This document shows positions 16,793 to 24,000 of a stretch of 24,000 bases of DNA, in pieces (position 1 is the stretch's first letter; each line of letters begins with the position of its first letter). The notes beneath the pieces are model-generated. The model saw only the letters and a list, made by a program, of their open reading frames with translations. It was not told where the DNA came from and searched no databases. A program made the position numbers and the translations under genes. The stretch comes from Candidatus Effluviviaceae Genus I sp. (GTDB taxonomy: Bacteria > Joyebacterota > Joyebacteria > Joyebacterales > Joyebacteraceae), in NCBI GenBank assembly GCA_016867725.1, contig VGIX01000001.1, forward strand, positions 1-24,000, read 5' to 3'.

Positions 16793-17714
16793 AGTCCACG
16801 GTGACGCTGAGGAAGCGCCCCCCCGCGCCGTCGAGCACGACGAGGCTGCCGTCGGAGGCCGGGGCGAGGTCGGTCGGGCGGAACGCGAGACCGGCGTCGT
16901 CTCGGACGAGCTCCGCGGTGAGAACACCCTGCGCCGAGAACGCCAGCACCCTCCCCCGCGCTTCGTCGGCCACGAACAGGTTCGCCTGCCGGTCGAACGC
17001 GACGGCGACCGGGGTGAGGCTGTCCGGCGCCGTCACGGAGCGCACGTGGGCCCCGAACTCGTCGAACACCTCGACCGAGCGGCGCCCCGGGTCCGCCACG
17101 GCGATCTCCCCGCGGGGACCGACGGCGATGCCCGCCGGCGCCACGAGCCCACCCGCGCCCGCTCCGAACCGCCCGATCGGCGGCATGGCCTGCCCGAACC
17201 GCGAGAAGACCAGCACGGACCGCGCGTCGGCGTCGAGCAGCAGGACCTCGCCGGAGCGGCCCACCGCGACGGCGACCGGCGACTCGAGCGCGCCGTCGCC
17301 GACGACGGTGTCCACGTAGTTGCCGTCCTTGTCGAACCGCTGCACGCGACGGTTCCCGCGGTCGAGCACGTACACGTAGAACCCCGGGTACACTGCGAGG
17401 TCCGCGGGGCCGTCGAACCGCGACGGTTCCCAGCCGTACCCCCCGAACTCGCGCTCGCTCTCGCCCTCGGTCGTGAGCACGAGGACCCTGTGGTTGCCCG
17501 TGTCGGCGATGACGATGCTGCCGCGGTGATCGACCGCGATGCCGAGCGCGCCGGAGAGCTGCGCAGGCCCGGCGGGCGTGACGGAGCGCACGCACCAGAG
17601 CTGCGTCACGCACGCGGCGGGCCCCGGCGGGGCCCATGTCGAGAGCAGGGCGCCCGCGACGAGGAAGGAGAGACGCGCCGCCCGGCGGTCGCGTCGTGTG
17701 GGAAGGTCCGTCAT
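16773..17714 (-). CDS. exported six-bladed NHL-repeat beta-propeller protein
   Basis: A 313-residue protein. The basic start TRRDRRAARL followed by a hydrophobic segment suggests a Sec signal peptide ending near residue 36. Six NHL-type repeats follow and fill the rest. Each has a G/P-IAV or similar strand, a VADxG-like turn and a VxVFxxxG strand, for example GIAVDHRGSIVIADTGNHRVLVL and GIAVGPRGEIAVADPGRRSV. Six repeats are enough for one closed propeller. NHL propellers usually bind proteins, RNA or peptidoglycan-linked ligands; no catalytic motif is visible. I chose ATG 17714: the open frame reaches 17834, but that would overlap the upstream gene and bury the signal peptide. The large barrel gene begins inside its last 20 bases, suggesting coupled synthesis and a periplasmic or surface partnership. 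Confidence 0.82.
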   Translation of the reverse strand: MTDLPTRRDRRAARLSFLVAGALLSTWAPPGPAACVTQLWCVRSVTPAGPAQLSGALGIAVDHRGSIVIADTGNHRVLVLTTEGESEREFGGYGWEPSRFDGPADLAVYPGFYVYVLDRGNRRVQRFDKDGNYVDTVVGDGALESPVAVAVGRSGEVLLLDADARSVLVFSRFGQAMPPIGRFGAGAGGLVAPAGIAVGPRGEIAVADPGRRSVEVFDEFGAHVRSVTAPDSLTPVAVAFDRQANLFVADEARGRVLAFSAQGVLTAELVRDDAGLAFRPTDLAPASDGSLVVLDGAGGRFLSVTVDYGDCRQ

Positions 17715-17784
17715 GATCGCACGCCCCCGAAAGGGTGGAGCGCCGGGAAGGGGCAGGCCGCGATGGAAGACGTCGGTGCGTGAC

Positions 17785-18633
17785 CTAGAACCGGATCTCG
17801 AGCGTCGTGCGGGCTCCGACGTCACCGTCCGCAAGTTCGGGCACGACGGAGAGGGACGCGCGAGCCTCGGCGCGCCCTTCGTTGGCGCGCCTGGCCATCC
17901 ACGCGCTGTCGATGGCGCTCACCGCCCTGTTCAGCACGGCCAGGCCCGTCATGTAGAACGCCCTGCGCCTGGCCTCGCCCGCGAGCTGCCTCAGCCGGCG
18001 ATACTGGCGGAAGCGCTCGTCGCTCTCCCACTCCCACGCGTCGTCGCCGAAGTACCCGTGCTCCGCGAGATACGCCTGCTGCGCGGCCGGGTCGTTGGGG
18101 AAGAGGCTCCGCGCGTCGCTGCGGACGGACTCGTTGTAGCTGTCGTACCCCTCGCTTCTGATGTAGTCGGCGACGGCCTGATAGTACGCGTTCGACGCTC
18201 CATCCGGAACGCCGGCGAAGATCTCCGCGTGCTCCCGGTAGTCGTCCTCGCGCATGCCCGTCTGGATCCGGAACCCGGCGTACGCCGCCCAGATGGACGC
18301 CTCGGCGGCCATGAACGCCCGACCCCTCGCCGCGTGGCCCGTGTACATCTCTCCCCACCCGGGCAGAACGCACGACATGAGCAGGGCGAGGATGGGACTC
18401 CGCTCATCGCGGCGCGCGCTCGGCGAGGCGCCGCCGGCTCCGCCGGCCCCGTCCAGCACGGTTCCGTGGACAAGAGAAAGCCCCTGCACCTCGAGCCGCG
18501 CCTGCACGCATGGCGAACCGCCGTCAAGAAGGTCGGCGCCCGCGGGCGCGGCGAGCGCCCTGCCCGCGATGAGCAGAGCGCCCGCGCACAGGGCGCACAC
18601 CAGGAAGTCGCCGATCCGCACACGATTCGCCAT
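17785..18633 (-). CDS. exported membrane-associated protein, tandem paralog A (DUF5683-like)
   Basis: A 282-residue protein of unknown function with a signal peptide (about 1-29, VCALCAGALLIAGRALA). It has a hydrophobic stretch around residues 80-115 containing the turn LMSCVLPGWGEMYTG, then a polar tyrosine-rich loop, and a helix reading AFYMTGLAVLNRAVSAIDSAWMARR near residue 230. The PGxGxxY turn before a membrane segment recalls small Bacteroidetes families such as DUF5683, but I hold that loosely. The upstream gene encodes a related protein with the same layout (VTLPGAGQLTRG ... AFLNHIVSGVDAFLSARR), so the two are tandem duplicates. ATG 18633 has GAGG 5 bases upstream and follows the paralog after 11 bases. 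The protein ends in RF, so an outer-membrane location is conceivable. Confidence 0.72.
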   Translation of the reverse strand: MANRVRIGDFLVCALCAGALLIAGRALAAPAGADLLDGGSPCVQARLEVQGLSLVHGTVLDGAGGAGGASPSARRDERSPILALLMSCVLPGWGEMYTGHAARGRAFMAAEASIWAAYAGFRIQTGMREDDYREHAEIFAGVPDGASNAYYQAVADYIRSEGYDSYNESVRSDARSLFPNDPAAQQAYLAEHGYFGDDAWEWESDERFRQYRRLRQLAGEARRRAFYMTGLAVLNRAVSAIDSAWMARRANEGRAEARASLSVVPELADGDVGARTTLEIRF

Positions 18634-18644
18634 GGGGGCCTCGG

Positions 18645-19451
18645 TCAGTAGGTCAGGGTCAGCGCGCAGCGGAGGCCGTCGCCGTCCGCGCCCGCGTCGA
18701 ACCAGAGCGCGGGCACCGCAACGGCGAGCCGGGACCCCGCTCCCCCGGCGCGCGGCGCCTGAGCCGCGGCGTCGCTTCGCCGGGCCGACAGGAACGCGTC
18801 GACGCCGGAGACGATGTGGTTGAGGAAGGCCGCGGTCAGCGAGTAGCGCGCCTGTCTGAGATGCCGGTTGCTCTCGACGCGCATGTCCCAGTACTCGTTT
18901 CTCACGTCGAGGTACTCCGGGGCGCCGGACCCGGACCCCGAATCGCTCCACCAGCTCCAGTAGGTATCGTACTTCCCGATGTCCTCGTAGTACTCCTGCG
19001 AGCCGTACGGCGCCAGCGGCCGGCACTCGTATCCGCAGTTCTGGCAGTCCGCGCAGTTGGCCGCATACCAGGCGGAGTACCCTTCGAAGTCCCAGTGCTC
19101 GTCGGCGTATCCCTCGTACGCGCTCCGCTCGTCGAGCCCCTTCGAGTTGAGCGTGAAGAACCCCACCCAGAGCGCGAGCTCCGCGGCGATGTACGCGTAC
19201 CCGCGCTTCTCCCCGCGCGTGAGCTGCCCCGCTCCGGGAAGCGTCACCGACAAGAGGAAAGCCCTGGCCGGGCCGCCGCCGGCCGTGTCCGACGCGCCGC
19301 GGCCCGCGGCCGTGAGTTCCTCGCGGGCGTCCTGCGACGAGACCAGTCGGAGGTCCGCCGCCGGCTCCCGGAGCGCGTCCTGCGCGGCGCTCGCCGGCGC
19401 CGAACCGACCGCCGCTGCGATCACCACGACCGGAAGGAGAAAGCGGCGCAC
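18645..19451 (-). CDS. exported membrane-associated protein, tandem paralog B with Cys cluster
   Basis: A 268-residue protein starting at GTG 19451 with GGAGG 6 bases upstream. A signal peptide (about 1-22) precedes a hydrophobic region with FLLSVTLPGAGQLTRGEKRGYAY and a membrane-like segment. A long aromatic-rich loop follows, full of Tyr and Trp, carrying a compact cysteine group CADCQNCGYEC, and then the helix AAFLNHIVSGVDAFLSARR. It has the same order of elements as the next gene downstream but is clearly diverged; the cysteine group is absent there. The four cysteines (spacings 2, 2 and 3) could form disulfides or bind a metal outside the cytoplasm. The function is unknown; the context is an envelope and secretion block. 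Confidence 0.72.
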   Translation of the reverse strand: MRRFLLPVVVIAAAVGSAPASAAQDALREPAADLRLVSSQDAREELTAAGRGASDTAGGGPARAFLLSVTLPGAGQLTRGEKRGYAYIAAELALWVGFFTLNSKGLDERSAYEGYADEHWDFEGYSAWYAANCADCQNCGYECRPLAPYGSQEYYEDIGKYDTYWSWWSDSGSGSGAPEYLDVRNEYWDMRVESNRHLRQARYSLTAAFLNHIVSGVDAFLSARRSDAAAQAPRAGGAGSRLAVAVPALWFDAGADGDGLRCALTLTY

Positions 19452-19464
19452 CGCAGCCTCCGCG

Positions 19465-19752
19465 TCACCTGATCACCGCCACCTTCATGACCCGCGTCTC
19501 GCGCCGCCCGCCGGGCCACCCGTACGCTGCGGCTCCGCCGGAAGCGCGCGCCTCGACCCGCACAAGATACAGCCCGCTCGCCACGCCGGCCGTCGGCCAC
19601 ACGACCTCGTTGGCCGTCGGCTGCCCGTCCTTCGTGAAGCGCGCCACGCGCTGCCCGGAGACGTCGAGCACCTCGACCTCGATCTCCGCGGGCTCCTCGA
19701 GGTGCACGCGGATCGTGAGGTCGCTCCCCACCGCCGGGTTCGGGTAGCAGTA
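19465..19752 (-). other. type-A-like C-terminal secretion/sorting domain of the M6 protease
   Basis: The last 95 residues: YPNPAVGSD, then LTIRVHL, then VEVLDVSGQRV, a Trp-Pro turn, SGLYLVRV, and the terminal basic-hydrophobic KVAVIR. In Bacteroidetes such domains direct cargo through the type IX system and are removed by PorU. FlgD-like Ig domains with similar strands are an alternative reading. Confidence 0.7.
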
Positions 19753-22674
19753 CGTGCGCCCGGCCGCGAGCAGCCCCGGCTCGTCGGGCTCAGGGTCCGG
19801 CAGGAGCTCGCTCGGGAGCGCGCCCGTGCCGGCGGACGAGAACGCCTCGGTCTGCCAGAAGACCGCGCCGGGCGCCGCCACGGCCGGCATGGCGTAGAAC
19901 GCGACGCGGCCGGACGCGCCGGCCACGAGCGCGTCGAGCACGCCGTCGCCCTCCGCGTCGCCGATCCAGGCGCTTCCGAGGGTCGGGTCGGCCGAGAGCG
20001 GCCAGCCGGGAAGCCGCCGCCCGCTCACGGCGCTGTGAGCGAAGAGCCCGCCGCAGGACCCGCACGAGACGACGTCCTGGACGCCGTCGCCGTCGATGTC
20101 CGCGATGAGCGGGGACGACCGGCTCGCGCGCACGCTGTCGCCCGGCGAGAGCGCAAGCGGCCAGTTCTCCACGCGCGCGCCGTTCCAGCGGATGCCCGCC
20201 ACCGAAGCGGGACCCGTGGCCACCGCAACCTCGACGAGCCCGTCGCCGTCCAGATCGGCGAGCGAGGGGCGAGCGAGGACGGGCGCGCGAAGGTCCACCG
20301 GCCAGCCGTCGCACAGGCGCCCGAAGCGGTCCCACGCGTACGCGAGCCCGTCGGAGCCCACCGCCACGATCTCGGACACGCCGTCGGGCGCGCGGTCGAG
20401 GTCCGCGGCTACGACGCCCACGGCGGCCGTCTCCCACGCGCCGACGCGAACGGGCCACCCGGGGAGCGCACTCCCGTCACCGTTCATCGCGACGACCCAC
20501 CCGCGGTTCGTCGTCGAGAGGACGATCTCGTCGAACGGGTCGCCGTCCATGTCGACCGCCGCGATCGTGACGTCGTCGAGCGCGAGATGACCGAACCGAT
20601 ACGGGGAACCGTGGAGGTGCGCGCCGTCGGCGCTCACGACCGTGAGGTCCCCGCTCATGGCCGCCACGGCGATCTCGAGCCCCGCGGCCGCGTCGAGGTT
20701 CGCCGCGACGGGGGCCGAGGACGCGGGCCCGCCGAGCGATACCGGGTACAGCGGTGAGAAGGCATCGGCGAAGCCGTCGCCGTTGTCGTCCGCGCAGCGC
20801 CAGACGTGAAGTCGGCCGGCGTCGGAGGCGACGATCACCTCGAGGCTGCCGTCGCCGTCGAGGTCCGCGGCCGCCGGGGTCCTCGACACGCCGCCCGGCG
20901 CAACGGCGAAGAGACCTGGTGCGCCGCCGCGAACCGGAGCGATCACGGGCTCGCCGGTGACGCGCCACGCGAACACGTTCCCGCCCAGGGCCGCGACGAC
21001 GACCTCGGCGACGCAGTCGCCGTCGAGGTCGGCCACGCGCGGCGACGCCGCGCCGATCGGCTCGCCGATGTCGATCGGCCAGCCGGGCTTCCGGCGATCG
21101 AAGCGGACGTTCATGGTCATGACCGTGTCGGCGTCGGAGATGCGCGTGACGGCGAGGTACGTCTTCCCGCCCATGTTGTCGTCCGTGGACGGGAACGTGT
21201 CCCAGGCGAACGAGTCGTTGTTCGCCGCGAAGAACGGATCGTAGCGGTTCCCGGCCCAGTAGAAGCTCTGGATGTTGCCGAGGTCCATGATGCCGTCGGC
21301 CTCCTCGACGGCGACGCCCCGGCGGCGCGAGTCGGTGTTCACCGTGTCCCACGGCATGAGTCCCGGGATGACGCGCGTGTCGTCGATGTGCCAGATCATG
21401 AGTCCGGGGCCGGGAAGCAGGAAGTCGTACTCGTGGTTCACCGGGCAGACCGGGAGCGTGCAGTCGGGGTCCACGGGGCCGAGAACGACGCCGCGCTCCT
21501 GCTCGATCGCTACCACGCCGTCCTTGCCCAGATCGTCGAGCCGGTTCTCGATCAGGAAGCGCTCCGTGCTCGAGATGGGGATGCTGTAGACCCGGTTCCC
21601 GCCGCCGCGAAGCGCCGAGGCCCTGACCTCGAGGTCCGATGCGTCCTCCAGGACCTCCGCGCCGTCGAGCCACCCCATGAACAGCTTCGACCACGCCGAG
21701 GGCGCCGCCGGGATGAGGCCGTACGCCCAGCCCCACGGCGTGCTCATGCCGATGCGTCCGCCCGAGTCCATGATGTCCCAGTACCCCACGGCCGGGAACC
21801 CGTTCCGCGTGTTGTAGAGGTCGGGAAGCCCCAGGATGTGCCCCACCTCGTGCGCCAGCGTGCCGTTCAAGGCGATCGTGAGCCCGTCCTGGTTCGAGCT
21901 CTCGGGCATGATCGCCGAGCCCCAGACCTCCCAGGTGCCCCCGTTCACGAGGATCGGCTCGCCGAGCGAGATGTGGGCCGACGGAAGATCGAACGGCGAG
22001 TCGCCGTAGACGTCGCTCTGCCAGTCGGCGCCGGCGTGGAACAGGATGTACCCGTCGTACTGCGAGAAGTCCACCGTGCCGGCGCTGTCGGCAGCCGCGA
22101 AGGCGTCGCGCGTGAAGCGCTCGACCTGGTCCACGTACCACGCGAAGCTCTCCGAGTAGTCGTGGTAGTAGCCCATGTCGTGCGGGAGGACGAAGGCCTC
22201 CTGGTCGCCCTCCGGCGCCACGTCGAACTCGATGATCAGCCGCCCGTGCGACACGGACGCGAAGTAGTTCGCAAGCGCCGTCATGTGGAGCTCGAAGTAC
22301 TCGCGGTCGTGCGGCGGCCCGTCGAAGGTCCGCCCGTCCCACGGCGAGTAGTCGAACGTGCCGTCGCCGGTGCTCCGGGGATCGTCGTCCGGCTGGAATT
22401 CCACGCGGATGGCCAGAAGGCGTATGGTCGTGCGGCCGCCCCGGTGCGCCCCCCTCGCCGTCGCCCGTTCGATCGCAGTCACGGCCGCCGGCTGATCGGG
22501 GAAGTTCCGGGCCGCCATCTGCGCCGCCTCGGCTGGCGTCGCCTCGCGTCCGGGGTCCTTCGTGCAGAGGAGCACGGATCGCGCCGACGCCCCGCCGCCG
22601 CAGAGCGCCCAGACGAGCGCCGCAGCGGTGAGCGCACGGAGGCCCCGGTGATGGACGATCGCCGCGTTGGTCAT
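19465..22674 (-). CDS. secreted M6-family metalloprotease with FG-GAP-like repeats and C-terminal sorting domain
   Basis: A 1069-residue exported protein: signal peptide (about 1-33), an M6-type (immune inhibitor A-like) peptidase domain up to about residue 520, an FG-GAP/VCBS-like repeat region (about 530-935), and a C-terminal domain of about 95 residues. The zinc motif is HEVGHILGLPD, with His275, Glu276, His279 and Asp285; GYWDIMDSGG downstream fits the Met-turn. The C-terminal domain begins YPNPAVGSD, has the strand VEVLDVSGQRVARF and GLYLVRVEA, and ends KVAVIR, the pattern of type-A type IX sorting domains. The protease is therefore probably surface-exposed or released. ATG 22674 was chosen for the signal peptide; ATG 22701, nine codons upstream and touching the porV-like stop, is also possible. 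Confidence 0.9.
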   Translation of the reverse strand: MTNAAIVHHRGLRALTAAALVWALCGGGASARSVLLCTKDPGREATPAEAAQMAARNFPDQPAAVTAIERATARGAHRGGRTTIRLLAIRVEFQPDDDPRSTGDGTFDYSPWDGRTFDGPPHDREYFELHMTALANYFASVSHGRLIIEFDVAPEGDQEAFVLPHDMGYYHDYSESFAWYVDQVERFTRDAFAAADSAGTVDFSQYDGYILFHAGADWQSDVYGDSPFDLPSAHISLGEPILVNGGTWEVWGSAIMPESSNQDGLTIALNGTLAHEVGHILGLPDLYNTRNGFPAVGYWDIMDSGGRIGMSTPWGWAYGLIPAAPSAWSKLFMGWLDGAEVLEDASDLEVRASALRGGGNRVYSIPISSTERFLIENRLDDLGKDGVVAIEQERGVVLGPVDPDCTLPVCPVNHEYDFLLPGPGLMIWHIDDTRVIPGLMPWDTVNTDSRRRGVAVEEADGIMDLGNIQSFYWAGNRYDPFFAANNDSFAWDTFPSTDDNMGGKTYLAVTRISDADTVMTMNVRFDRRKPGWPIDIGEPIGAASPRVADLDGDCVAEVVVAALGGNVFAWRVTGEPVIAPVRGGAPGLFAVAPGGVSRTPAAADLDGDGSLEVIVASDAGRLHVWRCADDNGDGFADAFSPLYPVSLGGPASSAPVAANLDAAAGLEIAVAAMSGDLTVVSADGAHLHGSPYRFGHLALDDVTIAAVDMDGDPFDEIVLSTTNRGWVVAMNGDGSALPGWPVRVGAWETAAVGVVAADLDRAPDGVSEIVAVGSDGLAYAWDRFGRLCDGWPVDLRAPVLARPSLADLDGDGLVEVAVATGPASVAGIRWNGARVENWPLALSPGDSVRASRSSPLIADIDGDGVQDVVSCGSCGGLFAHSAVSGRRLPGWPLSADPTLGSAWIGDAEGDGVLDALVAGASGRVAFYAMPAVAAPGAVFWQTEAFSSAGTGALPSELLPDPEPDEPGLLAAGRTYCYPNPAVGSDLTIRVHLEEPAEIEVEVLDVSGQRVARFTKDGQPTANEVVWPTAGVASGLYLVRVEARASGGAAAYGWPGGRRETRVMKVAVIR
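19869..21084 (-). repeat. about eight FG-GAP/VCBS-like repeats within the M6 protease
   Basis: Protein-level repeats with a DLDGD or variant calcium-loop core followed by an E-V/I-x-V strand: VADLDGDCVAEVVVA, AADLDGDGSLEVIVA, ANLDAAAGLEIAVAA, AVDMDGDPFDEIVLS, a DLDRAPDGVSEIVAV variant, LADLDGDGLVEVAVA, IADIDGDGVQDVVSC and a final AEGDGVLDALVA. They probably form a beta-propeller stabilised by Ca2+; this is inferred from family knowledge. The boundaries are approximate. Confidence 0.8.
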
Positions 22675-22702
22675 GCGCTGGTCCCGGCGCCCTGCCGCCA
22701 TG

Positions 22703-23689
22703 CTAGAACGCCGCCGTAAGCGAGAACCTGAACGGGCGCTTGAGCCCCTCGGCCTGCGGGACGTTGGCGACGTCGAAGGCCCAGCTCTTGTACGAGAGCC
22801 CCATGCCGAAGGCGAGTCCCTTGACCTTCCCGTCCTCGTCGTGCACGTAGCCGCCGCGGAGCGCCAGCAGGTCGTAGTACCTGTACTCCGCGCCGGCGCC
22901 GAGGATGACGCCGGTCGAGAGGTCAGCAACGTCCTCGACGATGACGAGCGACTTGTTGAACTCGGCGCACACCGTGAAGTCGTTCATCTCGTCGGCGAGG
23001 AGCGCGTAGCTCGCGCCCACCTTGAGGTTCCGCGGCAGCGGGTCCGACTGCTCCTCGTCGATGTACGCGATGCGCGGACCGATGTGCTGCAGCGCGCCGC
23101 CCAGCCGCAGGCGGCCGTCGCGCATGCGGTACAGCACGCCGAGGTCGGCTGCGAAGGTGGACCCGGCGCCCTTCTGCTGGTCCTGCGTGTACTGCGCGGG
23201 AGCGAGGTCCACGTACACGAACTTGAGGCTCAGGCCCACGGCGAGGTTCTCTCCGACCGCCGCTCCGTACGACAGCGACGGGATGACCTCGTACGAGTTG
23301 AACTCGCCGATGGGGTCGGGGCTGTCGGGGTCCGTCGCGATCTGCTTGCCGTACGTGAGGTAGATCACCGACGCGCCGATCGTCCCGAGCCCCTCGATGC
23401 GCTGCGCGTACGCCGCGTACTCGTAGTACACGTCGTCCCAGTCCGGCACGAGCTGCGTGTGCATCAGCGTGAAGTTGAACCGGTGGTCAAGGAACGCGAG
23501 GCCCGCCGGGTTCCACGAGCACGCGCTCGCGTCCGCCGCGAGCGCCACGTAGCAGTCGCCCATGCCGGCCGGGCGCGCCCCAGGCTGGATGTAGAGGGAC
23601 TGCGCCCCTCCGACCGAGACCTGCGCGCCTGCCGTTCCGGCCGCGAGCGCGAGCGCGGCCGCCACAAGAAACGTCCCCACTCTCAGCAT
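22703..23689 (-). CDS. PorV/PorQ-family outer-membrane protein
   Basis: A 328-residue protein with a clear signal peptide (about 1-22, ending GTAGAQ). The family signature comes next: PGARPAGMGDCYVALAADASACSWNPAGLA. The remainder alternates as beta strands (a FadL-like 14-stranded barrel in known structures) and ends in AAF, an outer-membrane insertion signal. In Bacteroidetes, PorV shuttles type IX cargo from the SprA translocon to the PorU sortase. Members also occur in other FCB lineages, where the role is less tested. ATG 23689 has AAAGGAG about 11 bases upstream. It follows, after 34 bases, a gene with a FlgD-like/sorting C-terminal domain, an arrangement like porU-porV, and precedes a CTD-bearing protease. 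Confidence 0.85.
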   Translation of the reverse strand: MLRVGTFLVAAALALAAGTAGAQVSVGGAQSLYIQPGARPAGMGDCYVALAADASACSWNPAGLAFLDHRFNFTLMHTQLVPDWDDVYYEYAAYAQRIEGLGTIGASVIYLTYGKQIATDPDSPDPIGEFNSYEVIPSLSYGAAVGENLAVGLSLKFVYVDLAPAQYTQDQQKGAGSTFAADLGVLYRMRDGRLRLGGALQHIGPRIAYIDEEQSDPLPRNLKVGASYALLADEMNDFTVCAEFNKSLVIVEDVADLSTGVILGAGAEYRYYDLLALRGGYVHDEDGKVKGLAFGMGLSYKSWAFDVANVPQAEGLKRPFRFSLTAAF

Positions 23690-23723
23690 GCGTTCCCTGA
23701 CTCCTTTCGAGGGCCGTCCCCCG

Positions 23724-24000
23724 CTACCTCATGACCACGGCCCGCCCGATGACCTCGGCCCGGTCTCCACGGTAGAGCGCCGAGGTCGCGTGGATGCGAT
23801 ACAGATACACGCCGTTGGCGAGCTCGTCTCCCTGCTGGTCCCGGCCGTCCCAGTACACCTGGTTCGCGCCGGCCGTCGCGTGGAACTCGCCGATCCGCCG
23901 AACGAGCCTCCCGCCCACCGTGAACACGTCGACGCCGACCTCCGCGTCCACCGGAAGCTGGAAGAGGATGTAGGTCCCTTCGGTCTCGCCGCGCGGGAAC
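23724..24000 (-). CDS. C-terminal end of a secreted protein with FlgD-like/T9SS-type domain, partial (possibly PorU-like)
   Basis: Only the last 91 residues are present; the gene enters from the right edge without a start. The fragment has TYILFQLPVDAEVGVDVFT, then GGRLVRRIGE, the WDGRDQQGDELANGVYLYRI block and the end RAVVMR. This is the FlgD-like Ig fold widely used as a C-terminal domain in secreted proteins of FCB-type bacteria. Because the next gene encodes a PorV-like protein, the missing N-terminal part might be a C25-family peptidase such as the type IX sortase PorU, but nothing catalytic is visible in this window. It could equally be an ordinary cargo protein. Confidence 0.8.
   Translation of the reverse strand, partial: FPRGETEGTYILFQLPVDAEVGVDVFTVGGRLVRRIGEFHATAGANQVYWDGRDQQGDELANGVYLYRIHATSALYRGDRAEVIGRAVVMR

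Noticed and set aside
17715-17784. Largest intergenic gap as a promoter or small RNA
   Set aside because: It is 70 bases, GC-rich, with no recognisable -10/-35 pair, no strong stem and no small open frame with a good ribosome-binding site.
1-24000. CRISPR arrays, tRNA or rRNA genes, insertion sequences, phage genes
   Set aside because: I found no regularly spaced repeats, no tRNA-like or rRNA-like segments in the short gaps, and no transposase, integrase or phage protein among the genes.

Overview
The window is a very GC-rich (roughly 70%) bacterial fragment in which every gene I can support lies on the minus strand. Sixteen or seventeen genes run head to tail. The largest gap is about 70 bases, and many junctions overlap by 4 to 23 bases. 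I see no tRNA, rRNA, CRISPR array, insertion sequence, clear promoter or convincing terminator, and no stretch of 300 bases without a gene. PorV-like and C-terminal sorting-domain genes next to beta-barrel outer-membrane proteins, together with the composition, suggest a Gram-negative of the wider Fibrobacteres-Chlorobi-Bacteroidetes (FCB) group. A candidate phylum such as Eisenbacteria or Krumholzibacteria would fit. This placement is inference; no marker gene here fixes it.

In transcription order (right to left), the right part (about 24000 to 11728) is an envelope and secretion block. It starts with the 3' end of a gene carrying a FlgD-like/type IX secretion C-terminal domain. Next come a PorV/PorQ-family outer-membrane protein and a large secreted M6-type metalloprotease with FG-GAP-like repeats and a type-A-like sorting tail. 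Two tandem, diverged paralogs of a small exported membrane-associated family follow, then a six-bladed NHL propeller, a 1123-residue outer-membrane barrel protein, and an Omp85-family protein with about three POTRA domains. The last three overlap one another and look translationally coupled.

The middle part (about 11674 to 5449) is housekeeping: NAD-dependent DNA ligase (ligA), phosphomethylpyrimidine synthase (thiC), and a DinG/XPD-type helicase with an N-terminal DnaQ-like exonuclease.

The left part (5442 to 912) is a histidine-degradation set in pathway order: hutU, hutI, ftcD, fchA. Together they turn urocanate into glutamate, ammonia and a one-carbon folate. The first enzyme, histidine ammonia-lyase (hutH), is not in the window. 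The set is followed by a small lipoprotein and the start of an ECF-type transporter S component, cut by the window edge.

The most interesting possibility is that the right half is a type IX-like secretion locus outside Bacteroidetes: PorU-like tail, PorV, a CTD-bearing cargo protease, and a barrel with SprA-reminiscent modules that has its own Omp85 partner.
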